64,000 nucleotides of DNA from Devosia sp. (lineage in GTDB: Bacteria; Pseudomonadota; Alphaproteobacteria; Rhizobiales; Devosiaceae). The notes under the pieces were generated by a model. That model was not told the DNA's origin. It ran no database searches and saw nothing but the letters and a program-made list of their open reading frames with translations. Where the stretch lies: the NCBI RefSeq assembly GCF_017307495.1, contig NZ_JAFKHE010000028.1, positions 41,654-105,653 on the forward strand, in the 5' to 3' direction. The translations under genes were made by a program, and so were the position numbers. Of the stretch, positions 49,253-57,901 are shown piece by piece. Every line of letters starts with the position of its first letter. Positions within the stretch are counted from its first letter, which is position 1.

Positions 49253-50896
49253 TCAGGCCGGCTGAACGGCAGTTGAACCGTGATCGGCGGCAATCAGGCT
49301 CGCCGCCTTCGACCCGATCGCCATGGCGATGGCGTTGGTGTTGGCGGAGGGGATGGCGGGGATGATCGAGCAGTCGATGACGCGCAGGTTCTCGACGCCG
49401 CGCACTTTCAGGCGCGCATCGACCACGGCCGTGGGGTCGTCGTCGCGCCCCATCCTGAGGCTGCCCGACGGGTGATAGTTGGTCTTGACCGTCTCGTGCG
49501 CGAAGCGGGTCATGCCGGCCAGGTCGGTGACGCCGGGGCCGGGGAGAGTCTCCTCCTTGATCTTCGACAGGAAGGGCTCGGTCGCGAGGATCTTGCGGGC
49601 AAAGCGCATGGACGCGAGCGTGAGCCGCAGGTCCTCGGGGTCGCCGAAGAAGTTGCAGTCGACCAGCGGCTGGGCCGCCGGATCGGCCGAGCGCAGCCTG
49701 ACCGTGCCGCGCGCCCTGGGGCGGAGCAGGCACGAGGTCAGGGTGACGCCCCAGGTGGGCCTGGCCTTCGACACGTCGCGGTCCTGGTAGACGATCGGCG
49801 CGCAGTAGAGCTGGATGGTCGGCCGGTCGCCGCCGTCCGGATCGTAGAACAGGCAGGATTCGATGCCCGTGGTGGTCACCGGCCCGGAGTTGAACAGGAT
49901 GTATTGCAGGCCATTGCGGATCATCGGCCAGCCGCGGTCCTGGCCGAAATAGCCGGACCTGCCTTTCGTCGTGGCGATGACCGGCACCTCGTGGTGGTCC
50001 ATGAGGTTTTCGCCCACGCCCATGAGGTCGGCGACGACCGGGATCTGGAAATCGCCGAGGTGATCGGCCGGGCCGATACCGGAGAGCATCAGCAGCTTGG
50101 CCGAGTTGTAGGTGCCGGCGCCGACCAGCACTTCGCGCCCCGCCCGCGCCTCGTGCGGATCGCCATGGCGCGTATAGGCGACGCCGACGGCGCGGCCGTG
50201 CTCGATGAGGATGCGGTCGACGCGCGCATCGGTGACGATGGTCAGCCGCTTGTCACGGCGCAGAGGATCGAGGAAGGCCTTCCTGGCGTCGGAGCGCCGG
50301 CGGTAGCGGCCCCACTGGCCGTAGGTGTGCTGCATGAGGCCCACCCCGTTCTGCCGCTCGCCGTTGAAATCGGGATTGTAGGCGTGGCCCAGCCCCTGCG
50401 CGGCGAGGAGGAAATCCTCGGTCGTGTCGGAGATGTAGCCCGGTTCGGAGACGCGCAGGTTGCCGGAAATGCCGTGGTAGCGGTTGTTGAAGCGCGCGTT
50501 GTGCTCGAGCGCTGTCCAGTGCGGCAGGAGGTCCTCGTAGCTCCACTCGCCGGTATGGCCCAGGCCGGCGGCCCAGCCGTCGTAATCCTCCTTCTGGCCG
50601 CGCATATAGACCATGGCGTTGACCGCGCTGCCGCCGCCGAGGGCCTTGGCCACCGGGACGATGGGCGCGCGACCGCCCAGTTGCGGCTGCGGCACGGTGC
50701 GGTGCATCTCGAGGAAGGTGTCCCGGGCGAGGTATTTCATGTACCCGGCCGGCATCGCCATGATGGGGTTGGTGGCGCGCGGCCCGCGCTCGATCATCAG
50801 CACGGAGAAGCCGAAGTCGCGGACCAGCCGCATGGCGGCCACGGATGAGGCCGAGCCGCCCCCCACGATGATGAAATCGAAACTGCGCTCGGCCAT
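49253..50896 (-). CDS. GMC family FAD-dependent oxidoreductase
   Basis: A 547-residue enzyme: FDFIIVGGGSASSVAAMRLV is the FAD-binding start (with Ser after GSA where Gly is usual), VPVAKALGGGSAVNAMVYMR the GMC signature 1, GAGTYNSAKLLMLSGIGPAD the signature 2, and the catalytic His lies in the C-terminal TNYHPSGSLRMG block. It oxidises an alcohol, choline-like or sugar substrate. The start ATG has GGAG. It stands apart from the neighbouring hypothetical membrane gene. Confidence 0.92.
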   Translation of the reverse strand: MAERSFDFIIVGGGSASSVAAMRLVRDFGFSVLMIERGPRATNPIMAMPAGYMKYLARDTFLEMHRTVPQPQLGGRAPIVPVAKALGGGSAVNAMVYMRGQKEDYDGWAAGLGHTGEWSYEDLLPHWTALEHNARFNNRYHGISGNLRVSEPGYISDTTEDFLLAAQGLGHAYNPDFNGERQNGVGLMQHTYGQWGRYRRRSDARKAFLDPLRRDKRLTIVTDARVDRILIEHGRAVGVAYTRHGDPHEARAGREVLVGAGTYNSAKLLMLSGIGPADHLGDFQIPVVADLMGVGENLMDHHEVPVIATTKGRSGYFGQDRGWPMIRNGLQYILFNSGPVTTTGIESCLFYDPDGGDRPTIQLYCAPIVYQDRDVSKARPTWGVTLTSCLLRPRARGTVRLRSADPAAQPLVDCNFFGDPEDLRLTLASMRFARKILATEPFLSKIKEETLPGPGVTDLAGMTRFAHETVKTNYHPSGSLRMGRDDDPTAVVDARLKVRGVENLRVIDCSIIPAIPSANTNAIAMAIGSKAASLIAADHGSTAVQPA

Positions 50897-50969
50897 CCGC
50901 CACTCCTCGACTGCAGCGTTCTAGCCGAGAAGCGGGCGCAAGTGGACCCCCGGGGGGCCCGGTCCCGCA

Positions 50970-51458
50970 TCAGGCGTAGGCGATGCGCAGGCGCAGGCCG
51001 GTGCGGCTCAGGGTCAGGAAGGCGAAGAAGCCGGCGAGCAGGGCGGTGACGAACTGATAGCCCTCGCCGGCCGCGACCGCGGGGACGGTGGTGGCGATGA
51101 CGGTGGCGACGTAGCGCACGAGGAAGATTGCCAGCAGCACGAACAGCGACACCCAGTCGCCCTTGACCAGCACGACGCCGCGGCTGACCTGCGTCGTGCC
51201 GGCGCGGCCTTCGATGGCGAGGCCGGCGCTGGTGCCGGCAACGAGGCCGATGCCGAGCCCGACGAGGGCGGCGAGCGATCCGTTGCTCGCCGCAAGGCTC
51301 GAAACGGCCAGCGCGAGGATGATCAGCGGCATGAAGACCAGCCGCGCGCTCGAGACGGTGCGATCCTGGGTCCGCTTGAGCCCGATGACGACGATGGCGG
51401 CGAGGGCGAGCCAGACCCAGAAGGGCGTGTGGGCGATGATGGCGGACAGGGTGGACAT
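50970..51458 (-). CDS. DUF6622-like membrane protein
   Basis: A 162-residue protein with four to five hydrophobic helices. It begins HTPFWVWLALAAIVVIGLKR and contains RLVFMPLIILALAVSSLAAS and FVTALLAGFFAFLTLSRTGL. The HTPxWVW opening and the QxRTxS-like segment recall the DUF6622 family from memory; function is unknown. It is divergent from the LytTR gene at 51572, separated by 113 bases. Confidence 0.65.
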   Translation of the reverse strand: MSTLSAIIAHTPFWVWLALAAIVVIGLKRTQDRTVSSARLVFMPLIILALAVSSLAASNGSLAALVGLGIGLVAGTSAGLAIEGRAGTTQVSRGVVLVKGDWVSLFVLLAIFLVRYVATVIATTVPAVAAGEGYQFVTALLAGFFAFLTLSRTGLRLRIAYA

Positions 51459-51571
51459 GCGGAACCTCGGAATATGGTGTGCCGCCGGCGCCGTGCCGCG
51501 GCTTGCCAGGCCGGAATGGTCCGCATAGCACTAGGTCGCAATCGCCCCTGCGCCAGCCGCCCGGAAACTAC

Positions 51572-52378
51572 GTGAACCGCACTGCCCTGCATTCGGCGCT
51601 TCGTGAAATACGGGCGCATTTCAGCAACCTGCGCGTGCTCGGCGCGATGCTGGTCGTCGCCGTGGTGCTGGCGCTGGCCGGCCCGTTCGGCACGAGCGAC
51701 TCGATGACCCTGGGCGCCCGCTTCGCCTACTGGGCGGCGATCGTTGCGAGCTCCTACGGCCTCGCCTTCTCGGTGTCGCTGCTGATCTCGCACGCCTTCG
51801 GCCTCGGCCGGCGCATCACCGCCGTGTGGGCACGCGTGCTGGTGTTCGGCGCCATCGCCGGCGTGCCGGTGACGCTCGCGGTGACGCTGGTCAACGTCAT
51901 CGCCTACGGCAGGCTGCCGGGCGACGTGCTGACGCTGTGGGCGCAATGCACGCTGATCGGGCTGTGCGTGATGACTATGCTGGAAATCCTCGATGCGTCG
52001 ATCCGCCAGGCCGCCGCCGAGGCGCCGCCGGCCCCGGCCATGCCGGCCCAGGACGCGCCGGCCGCCCCGCCGGCCATCGTCGCGCGCCTGCCGCATCCGC
52101 AGCGCGGCCGGCTGGTGTCGATGTCGGTGGCCGATCACTATGTCGAGGTGACCACCGAGAAGGGGCGCGGGCTGGTGCTGATCCGGCTGGGCGATGCCAT
52201 GAAAGAGGCCGGGGACGTCCCCGGCCTGCAGATCCACCGTTCGCATTGGGTGGCGCTCGATGCGGTCAGGCGGCTGGTGCGCGTCGACGGCAAGCCCATG
52301 CTGGAGCTCACCGACGGGCGCCGCCTGCCGGTGAGCCGCAGCCATGTCGATGCGGTGCGCGCCGCCGGGTTCAACTAG
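51572..52378 (+). CDS. Membrane-anchored LytTR-type transcriptional regulator
   Basis: A 268-residue protein with four N-terminal helices (about residues 20-150: LGAMLVVAVVLALAGPF, FAYWAAIVASSYGLAFSVSL), an Ala/Pro linker, and a C-terminal LytTR DNA-binding domain (VSMSVADHYVEVTTEKGRGL, LQIHRSHWVALDAVRRLVRV, GRRLPVSRSHVDAVRAAG). LytTR regulators bind direct repeats. The GTG at 51572 (CGGAAAC upstream) was chosen; longer frames lack similarity. Its stop shares CTAG with the convergent DUF2306 stop. Confidence 0.85.
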   Translation: MNRTALHSALREIRAHFSNLRVLGAMLVVAVVLALAGPFGTSDSMTLGARFAYWAAIVASSYGLAFSVSLLISHAFGLGRRITAVWARVLVFGAIAGVPVTLAVTLVNVIAYGRLPGDVLTLWAQCTLIGLCVMTMLEILDASIRQAAAEAPPAPAMPAQDAPAAPPAIVARLPHPQRGRLVSMSVADHYVEVTTEKGRGLVLIRLGDAMKEAGDVPGLQIHRSHWVALDAVRRLVRVDGKPMLELTDGRRLPVSRSHVDAVRAAGFN

Positions 52379-52881
52379 ACTCGGGCGCCGACGCGGCGGG
52401 CGCGCGCCTGCAGGCGCATGTAGATGGCGGCCGACACCACCAGGCCGAGCGCGATGGCGACCAGCGACGGCGTCCAGCCGGCCTCGGCGCCGAACAGCAC
52501 GGCGGCCATCCGCCGGCCGGGCAGCAGCGTGAAGCAACCGGCGAGAACCAGCGAGAAGAAGTACAGCCCCTGCATCGCGGCCCGGTGCTCCGCCACCCGG
52601 CGGCGCCGGATGGTATAGATGCCGCGGGCGACGCCGACATAGGTGACCACCACGAACAGGTGGATCGGGCTGAACGGTCCGATCAGGCGGATCTCGTTGA
52701 TGAACAGCGCGCTGGTCGCCACCACCAGCATCAGCACCACCCAGAGGCGGCCCATCAGCCGGTGCAGCGGCGTGCCCTTGCGGCGGAACAGCACGAGGGC
52801 GCCGAGGACGAGGGCGCCGATGGCGGCGACGGCGTGGATCTGGACGGCAAGCGGGGCAGTGGCGAGCGGGGTGAGGTTCAT
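52375..52881 (-). CDS. DUF2306 family membrane protein
   Basis: A 168-residue four-helix membrane protein: IHAVAAIGALVLGALVLFRR, GTPLHRLMGRLWVVLMLVVA, HLFVVVTYVGVARGIYTIRR and RRVAEHRAAMQGLYFFSLVL. The HR and HRxMGR motifs are typical of DUF2306 proteins, which are often next to LytTR regulators; the adjacent gene is one. The ligand or function is unknown. The ATG at 52881 gives the natural N-terminus. Confidence 0.83.
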   Translation of the reverse strand: MNLTPLATAPLAVQIHAVAAIGALVLGALVLFRRKGTPLHRLMGRLWVVLMLVVATSALFINEIRLIGPFSPIHLFVVVTYVGVARGIYTIRRRRVAEHRAAMQGLYFFSLVLAGCFTLLPGRRMAAVLFGAEAGWTPSLVAIALGLVVSAAIYMRLQARARRVGARV

Positions 52882-53049
52882 GGTCTGGCTCCGGACGTTG
52901 GGGTTGTCCGGGCCAATCGGACATGGGGCGCGGCGCGGCAACGCCGACTGCGCGGAACGACGCGCCGCTACGTGTTCGGCGCTGCCGTGCAGTTCACGCT
53001 TCGTGGAATGCAGGCGCCAGGCCACATCCGGCGGCCGGGCTTGGGCTGT

Positions 53050-54045
53050 TCAGCCGACCGGCTGCCGGCGCCTCGCCAGCTTCGCCGCCTTGTTGCGCGC
53101 CGCGACCTCTGCCGCATCGTCGCCGAGATGGGCGTCCCCGCGGGCTCGGGCCAGTTGCATCTGCCGCTCGCGTTCTTGCGCACCCTCGGGAGCCGCCTCG
53201 GCGCAGTCGCGGCACAGCGAGCCCACCGCTTCGTGCGGCATCATGGGGTCGCGGCAGGCGCGGCAGAGCACGGCCTCGCCTTCCCTGAGCCCGTGCGTGA
53301 CCGAGACGCGCTCGTCGAAGACGAAGCACTCGCCGTTGAAACGGCTTTCGCCCTCCGGCACCACCTCGAGGTATCTGAGGATGCCGCCCCTGAGGTGGAA
53401 CACCTCCTTGAAGCCCTGCGACAGCATGTAGGCCGAGGCCTTCTCGCAGCGGATGCCGCCGGTGCAGAACATGGCGACCCTGGGATGCCGGTTCGGATCG
53501 AGCCCGGCCACGTAGTCCTTGAACTCGGTGAAGCTCTGCGTCCCCGGATCGCGCGCATTGGCGAAGGTGCCGAGCTTCACCTCGTAGTCGTTGCGCGTGT
53601 CGATGACGGTGACGTCGTTGCGCTCGATAAGGCGGTTCCAGTCGCGGGCTTCGACATAGGTGCCGACGATGCTGGAGGGATCGGCCTCGGGCGCGCGCAG
53701 GGTGACGATCTCGGGCTTGAGCCGCACCTTCATCCTGAGGAACGGCATCTCGCTTGCACTCGAGATCTTCGCTTCGGCGCCAGCGAGGCGGCCGGCCCAG
53801 AGCGGGCTCGTCGTGAACCATGCCATCAGCTCGTCGACCGCCTCCGGCCGGCCGGCGACGGTACCATTGATGCCCTCGGGGGCGAGAATGAAGGTACCGC
53901 GAATCCTGTGGGCGCAGCAGAAGCGGGCGAGCTCGGGCTTGAGCGCTTCGGCATCGGGCAGGCGGACGAACTTGTAGAGCGCCAGCACCTTGAACCGTGC
54001 ATCCGCATCGGTCAGACTGGCAGTGATTTTCACGGGCTCGGACAT
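53050..54045 (-). CDS. trhO: tRNA uridine(34) hydroxylase TrhO (YceA rhodanese-like)
   Basis: A 331-residue protein: the N-terminal part KVLALYKFVRLPDAEALKPE, RGTFILAPEGINGTVAGR, then a rhodanese domain with VTVIDTRNDYEVKLGTFANA and the catalytic Cys in AMFCTGGIRCEKASAYM. A Cys pair (LCRACRDPMMPHEAVGSLCR) lies near the C-terminus. TrhO makes 5-hydroxyuridine at tRNA position 34 using oxygen. The ATG at 54045 gives MSEPVKITASL; another lies ten codons earlier. Confidence 0.92.
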   Translation of the reverse strand: MSEPVKITASLTDADARFKVLALYKFVRLPDAEALKPELARFCCAHRIRGTFILAPEGINGTVAGRPEAVDELMAWFTTSPLWAGRLAGAEAKISSASEMPFLRMKVRLKPEIVTLRAPEADPSSIVGTYVEARDWNRLIERNDVTVIDTRNDYEVKLGTFANARDPGTQSFTEFKDYVAGLDPNRHPRVAMFCTGGIRCEKASAYMLSQGFKEVFHLRGGILRYLEVVPEGESRFNGECFVFDERVSVTHGLREGEAVLCRACRDPMMPHEAVGSLCRDCAEAAPEGAQERERQMQLARARGDAHLGDDAAEVAARNKAAKLARRRQPVG

Positions 54046-54105
54046 CGCGGCGGGTGTAGCATTCACCGGCGCCACCGGGCAAATCGGACATGAGTGGAGG
54101 ATGAC

Positions 54106-55131
54106 ATGACCTATCGGGCCAGCGACGCTCGCTATGGCGCCATGCAGTATCGCAAGACCGGCAAGTGGGGATTGAAGCTACCGGTGATCAGCCTGGGGCT
54201 GTGGCAGAATTTCGGCGGCAACCGCGACTATCCGTCGGCCTTCGAGATCCTGAGCCATGCCTTCGACAGAGGCATCACCCATTTCGACCTCGCCAACAAC
54301 TACGGCCCGCCGCCGGGCTCGGCCGAGGAGCTGTTCGGCGACGTGATGGCGCGCGACTTCCGCCCCTATCGCGACGAGATGATCATCTCGTCCAAGGCCG
54401 GCTACCTGATGTGGGACGGTCCCTACGGCGAATGGGGCAGCAAGAAATATGTCATCGCCTCGGCCGAGCAGAGCCTCAAGCGCCTCGGGCTCGACTACGT
54501 CGACATCTTCTATTCGCACCGCTTCGACCCCAATACGCCGCTCGAGGAGACGATGGGCGCGCTGGCGCAGCTCGTCCGGCAGGGCAAGGCGCTCTATGTC
54601 GGCATCTCGTCCTATCCGGAGCAGCAGACGCGCGAGGCGCACCGCATCCTCGGCGAGATGGGCGTTCCGTGCGTCATCCACCAGCCGAGCTACTCGATCC
54701 TCAACCGCTGGATCGAGGACGACAAGACGATCGATGCCTGCGGCGAACTGGGCATCGGCGTCATCGCCTTCTCGCCGCTGATGCAGGGCATCCTCAGCGG
54801 CAAGTACAACAAGCTGGCCGGCCGGCTCGAAGGCACGCGCGCCTCGGAGAACTACTCGCTCAACGCCGGCCGGCTCGAGCCGCGCATCCTTGATGCAGTG
54901 CAGAAGCTCGGCGCCATCGCCGAGAAGCGCAGGCAGTCGATGGTGCAGCTGGCGCTGGCCTGGGTGCTGCGCCGCAAGGAGATGACCTCGGCGCTCATCG
55001 GCGTGCGCACCCTCGAGCAGCTCAAGGACTGCCTCGGCGTGCTCGACAACCTCGAGCTGTCGGCAGAGGAGATCGCGGCGATCGACGACGCGAGCAAGGG
55101 CGGGCTGGTGGACAGCCGGCCGATCAAGTAG
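54106..55131 (+). CDS. Aldo/keto reductase (YghZ/GPR family)
   Basis: A 341-residue TIM-barrel reductase. The catalytic tetrad is visible in FDLANNYGPPPGSAEELFG (Asp and Tyr), IISSKAGYLMW (Lys) and YSHRFDPNTPLEETM (His). The NADPH site is in SALIGVRTLEQLKDCLGVLD. It resembles E. coli YghZ (L-glyceraldehyde-3-phosphate reductase). The ATG at 54106 has GGAGG six bases before it; the ATG at 54094 is less likely. It is divergent from trhO. Confidence 0.92.
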   Translation: MTYRASDARYGAMQYRKTGKWGLKLPVISLGLWQNFGGNRDYPSAFEILSHAFDRGITHFDLANNYGPPPGSAEELFGDVMARDFRPYRDEMIISSKAGYLMWDGPYGEWGSKKYVIASAEQSLKRLGLDYVDIFYSHRFDPNTPLEETMGALAQLVRQGKALYVGISSYPEQQTREAHRILGEMGVPCVIHQPSYSILNRWIEDDKTIDACGELGIGVIAFSPLMQGILSGKYNKLAGRLEGTRASENYSLNAGRLEPRILDAVQKLGAIAEKRRQSMVQLALAWVLRRKEMTSALIGVRTLEQLKDCLGVLDNLELSAEEIAAIDDASKGGLVDSRPIK

Positions 55132-55149
55132 GCCGCAACGGGTCGGCGT

Positions 55150-55225
55150 CCCCTTGGAATCCATCGGGGAGCACCGCGCCACCCCTCCGTCGACCCTTCC
55201 ATCACAGGGTCGGGAGGCGGTGGTG
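55150..55225. repeat. Degenerate palindromic repeat, family B-like
   Basis: AATCCATCGGGGAGCACCGC and GACCCTTCCATCACAGGGTC with GGGAGGCGGTGG; only partial match to the copies at 2997 and 41138 (shared CCATCGG and the GACCC stem). It lies after the aldo/keto reductase. Confidence 0.45.
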
Positions 55226-55364
55226 AGCGGTGTGGCGCGGTGGCGGATCTCGCTTCTTCCTGCCTCCGATCATGGCGCGGTCTGAGTGCTGACTACAACC
55301 TAATACCCCGGGGAAAGGGCTTCGACGGGCAGCGGTTGCGCGAGGCGACAGGCCTCGCGTGCCC

Positions 55365-55871
55365 TTACGAGTGGACCGGCCGACCCTTGGTCAGGCTGAA
55401 GGCAGTCTTGTCGATCACGACCTCGCCCGAGTCGATCGTCGCGTCGACCAGCGTTACGCCGGCACCGATCCGGGCCCCGTCACCAATAACACAGCGGCCG
55501 ATGATCGTGGCGTTCGCCCCAATGAATACCCCGTTGCCGATCAATGGGAACGCGCGTGTCTTCAGACTGCTTTGATCCGCCTTGTAGGATGCCCCAATGG
55601 TCACATGCTGGCCGATCGTGACGTTGGCTCCAATCCTCGCGCGCTTCGCGATGAAGATGCCGTGGAACTCATGGAGCAGTCGAAGCCCAGGTCCGATCTC
55701 GGCGGTGATGGGCACTGCTGCGCCATAGCGGGTAGCCATCTCGCGCGCATACCTTCGGGCATGCATCGCCATCAACAGACGCTCAATCAGGCTTCTGTCA
55801 CGTTTTGGCTTCAAGGCAATGGGGTGCAACCGCTCTCGCACCCTCATCAGCCGCTCTACCGGCCTTCTCAA
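55365..55871 (-). CDS. Serine O-acetyltransferase-like hexapeptide acyltransferase
   Basis: A 168-residue left-handed beta-helix protein. It has the CysE-type core HEFHGIFIAKRARIGANVTI, QHVTIGASYK, IGNGVFIGANATIIGRCVIG and IGAGVTLVDATIDSGE. The length is short compared with CysE (about 270), lacking the N-terminal helical domain, so it may be an acyltransferase for a surface sugar. Flanking noncoding DNA is more A+T-rich than the surroundings, hinting at acquisition. Confidence 0.8.
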   Translation of the reverse strand: MRRPVERLMRVRERLHPIALKPKRDRSLIERLLMAMHARRYAREMATRYGAAVPITAEIGPGLRLLHEFHGIFIAKRARIGANVTIGQHVTIGASYKADQSSLKTRAFPLIGNGVFIGANATIIGRCVIGDGARIGAGVTLVDATIDSGEVVIDKTAFSLTKGRPVHS

Positions 55872-56106
55872 TTAACCTGTCCTCACAAATGCTCGAAGCC
55901 TGATTATTAGTCTATGCAGTAACCTAGGCGGAGCCAGAGCTTATGGCTGAGTACCTTCCATTTGCCTATGCGGCTCTTCGTTTGGCCCGGATAATCCGTG
56001 GATACGCCGCTTCGCTCGGCGATCCTTGCAGTGTCAATCCGGCTTCGCATCACCCCGAACCTCGGCTACCATCCGGCGCAGCGGCGTTCCGGGCGGGAGT
56101 ACGCGG

Positions 56107-56535
56107 GTGGCAGATCAGGATTGGGTGAGGTTCGACTACTTTCCGGCCGGCAGCGAGCTCATCACCCAGGGACGCAACGCCGGCGGCAGCCTGCTGGTGC
56201 TCAAGGAGGGCGAGGTCGAGGTCATCCGCGACGGCAGGTTCGTCTCCACCATCCGGCAGCCGGGCGCCATCTTCGGCGAGATGAGCGTCCTGCTCGAGCG
56301 GCCGCATTCGGCGAGCGTGAGCGCGGTGACCGACGTTCAGCTCTACGTCATCGAAGATGCGCTCAAGGTGCTCGAGGCCCATCCGGCCTGGCTGCTGCAG
56401 ATCGCCCGCCTGCTGGCCCAGCGCGTCAACGCCACCACGGCCCAGCTCGTCGAGCTCAAGAGCCGGGAAGCCGAGGAAGACGTCCTCGTGCTGCCCAGCA
56501 ACGTCTTCTCCAGCTGGGTGGATCCGCAGGTATGA
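56107..56535 (+). CDS. Stand-alone cyclic-nucleotide-binding-fold protein, paralog 3
   Basis: A 142-residue protein, the shortest of three, with a GTG start (GGGAG upstream). The cassette reads FGEMSVLLERPHSASVSA, with His67 in place of Arg, and the tail LLQIARLLAQRVNATTAQLV matches the other two. No output domain is present. It overlaps the next gene (selenoprotein W-like) by four bases, ATGA, so the two are co-translated, which is not seen for the other paralogs. Confidence 0.78.
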   Translation: MADQDWVRFDYFPAGSELITQGRNAGGSLLVLKEGEVEVIRDGRFVSTIRQPGAIFGEMSVLLERPHSASVSAVTDVQLYVIEDALKVLEAHPAWLLQIARLLAQRVNATTAQLVELKSREAEEDVLVLPSNVFSSWVDPQV

Positions 56536-56843
56536 CCGGCAAGCCGACGCTCCGGATCACCTACTGCACGCAGTGCAACTGGCTGCTGCGCGCCGCCTGG
56601 ATGGCGCAGGAGGTGCTCTCCACCTTCAGCCTCGAGATGGGCGAGGTGAGCCTCATCCCTGGAACGGGCGGCATCTTCGAGATCCACCTCGACGGCGAGC
56701 TGGTGTGGGAGCGCAAGCGCGATGGCGGCTTCCCGGACGCCAAGCAGATCAAGCAGCTGGTGCGCGACAGGATCGACCCCGGCCGCGACCTCGGTCACAT
56801 CGATCACCCGCATGGTCCGGCGGCCCGGCACGGCCGTCCCTGA
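56532..56843 (+). CDS. SelT/SelW/SelH-family (Rdx) redox protein
   Basis: A 103-residue thioredoxin-like protein with CTQC near the N-terminus (Cys12 and Cys15), replacing the CxxU of selenoproteins, followed by VLSTFSLEMGEVSLIPGTGG and FEIHLDGELVWERKRDGGFP, the Rdx fold. The usual function is a thiol-disulfide role; the partner is unknown. The C-terminus has a His/Pro-rich extension (HIDHPHGPAARHGRP). It is co-translated with a CNB-fold protein. Confidence 0.87.
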   Translation: MTGKPTLRITYCTQCNWLLRAAWMAQEVLSTFSLEMGEVSLIPGTGGIFEIHLDGELVWERKRDGGFPDAKQIKQLVRDRIDPGRDLGHIDHPHGPAARHGRP

Positions 56844-56849
56844 TCGGGG

Positions 56850-56935
56850 CTCCCTGGGGGATGGATCGAGGGAGGGGAGTGCGGTTCACCAACGACGGAC
56901 CCCCACCCCCTGCCCCTCCCCCAGGGAGAGGGGGG
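56850..56935. repeat. Palindromic repeat, family B-like, copy after the Rdx gene
   Basis: CTCCCTGGGGGATGGATCGA at the left and CCCCTCCCCCAGGGAGAGGG at the right, with GTTCACCAACGACGG in between. The left and right arms are complementary over CTCCCTGGGGGA/TCCCCCAGGGAG. It lies between the Rdx gene and the ABC transporter SBP gene. Confidence 0.65.
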
Positions 56936-57060
56936 ATTCCACAAGCCTTTTTGCCAACAATCCGGTTGAGGGCGCCGAAGCTAAATGGATATTGTCGCCG
57001 CCATGCCGGCAGGGGTGACAATGGCCGGCTCGAACACACATTCCGGGAGAACGCCGCCTC

Positions 57061-57858
57061 ATGAAATCGATGCTGACCCTTCTTGCCGTGCCGCTGATGG
57101 CGCTCGGCCTCGCCCTGCCCGCTCAGGCCCAGGCGCTGCCGGACCTCGGCGGCCGGACCATCAAGGCGGTGACCGAGAACGCCTACTACCCGCTCAACTT
57201 CGCCGACCCCAAGACCGGCGAGGGCATCGGGCTCGAGTACGACGTGATCAACGAGGTGGCCAAGCGCCTCAACGCCAAGGTCGAATGGGGCCTTTCCGCC
57301 TGGGACGTGATGATCGAGGCGGTGCGCACCGGCCAGTACGACATCGGCGCCGACGGCATCACCATCAATGCCGAGCGCGAGGAGCAGATCGACTTCACCC
57401 AGCCCTTCATCACGGTCGAGCAGTATTTCCTCGTCCGCGCCGATGAGACGCGCATCACCGGTATCGACAGCTTCAAGAGCGACGACAAGCTGCTGTTCGG
57501 GGCCCAGCCCGGCACCTCGGCCTTCTACACCGCCATCTACGACGTGCTCGACGGCGACGAGGCCAACCCGCGGGTCAAGCTGTTCGACACGTTCGGTGCC
57601 TCGGTGGCCGCGCTCAAGGCCGGCGACGTCGATGCGGTGATCGCCGACCAGTCGGCGGCGTCCGGCTATATCGGCGCCGATCCGGGCGCCTTCAAGCAGG
57701 TCGGCGAGCCGATCAAGTCCGAGCCGCTCGGCTTCATCCTCACACCCGGCTCCGACCTGGTGGCGCCGTTCAACGCGGCGATCGACCAGATGAAGGCCGA
57801 CGGCACGCTCGATCGCTTGATCAGGAAGTGGTTCTTCGAGTACGGCCAGAAGTCCTGA
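57061..57858 (+). CDS. Amino-acid ABC transporter substrate-binding protein
   Basis: A 265-residue periplasmic binding protein of the SBP_bac_3 family. The signal peptide is MKSMLTLLAVPLMALGLALP with cleavage near AQA. The core shows VTENAYYPLNFADPKTGEGI, GLEYDVINEVAKRLNAKVEW, and YDIGADGITINAEREEQIDF. The specificity, probably a polar or basic amino acid, is not readable. It is followed by the permease gene, 43 bases away, with a strong hairpin between them. Confidence 0.9.
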   Translation: MKSMLTLLAVPLMALGLALPAQAQALPDLGGRTIKAVTENAYYPLNFADPKTGEGIGLEYDVINEVAKRLNAKVEWGLSAWDVMIEAVRTGQYDIGADGITINAEREEQIDFTQPFITVEQYFLVRADETRITGIDSFKSDDKLLFGAQPGTSAFYTAIYDVLDGDEANPRVKLFDTFGASVAALKAGDVDAVIADQSAASGYIGADPGAFKQVGEPIKSEPLGFILTPGSDLVAPFNAAIDQMKADGTLDRLIRKWFFEYGQKS

Positions 57859-57867
57859 TCCCCCACC

Positions 57868-57895
57868 GGGACGCGCGGGTGCAACCGCGCGTCCC
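57868..57895 (+). terminator. Hairpin between the SBP and permease genes (partial terminator or stabiliser)
   Basis: GGGACGCGCGG and CCGCGCGTCCC are perfect 11-base arms with a six-base loop, followed by TTCCT and the permease ATG at 57902. Such hairpins keep the binding protein more abundant than the permease. Confidence 0.65.
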
Positions 57896-57901
57896 TTCCT
57901 G

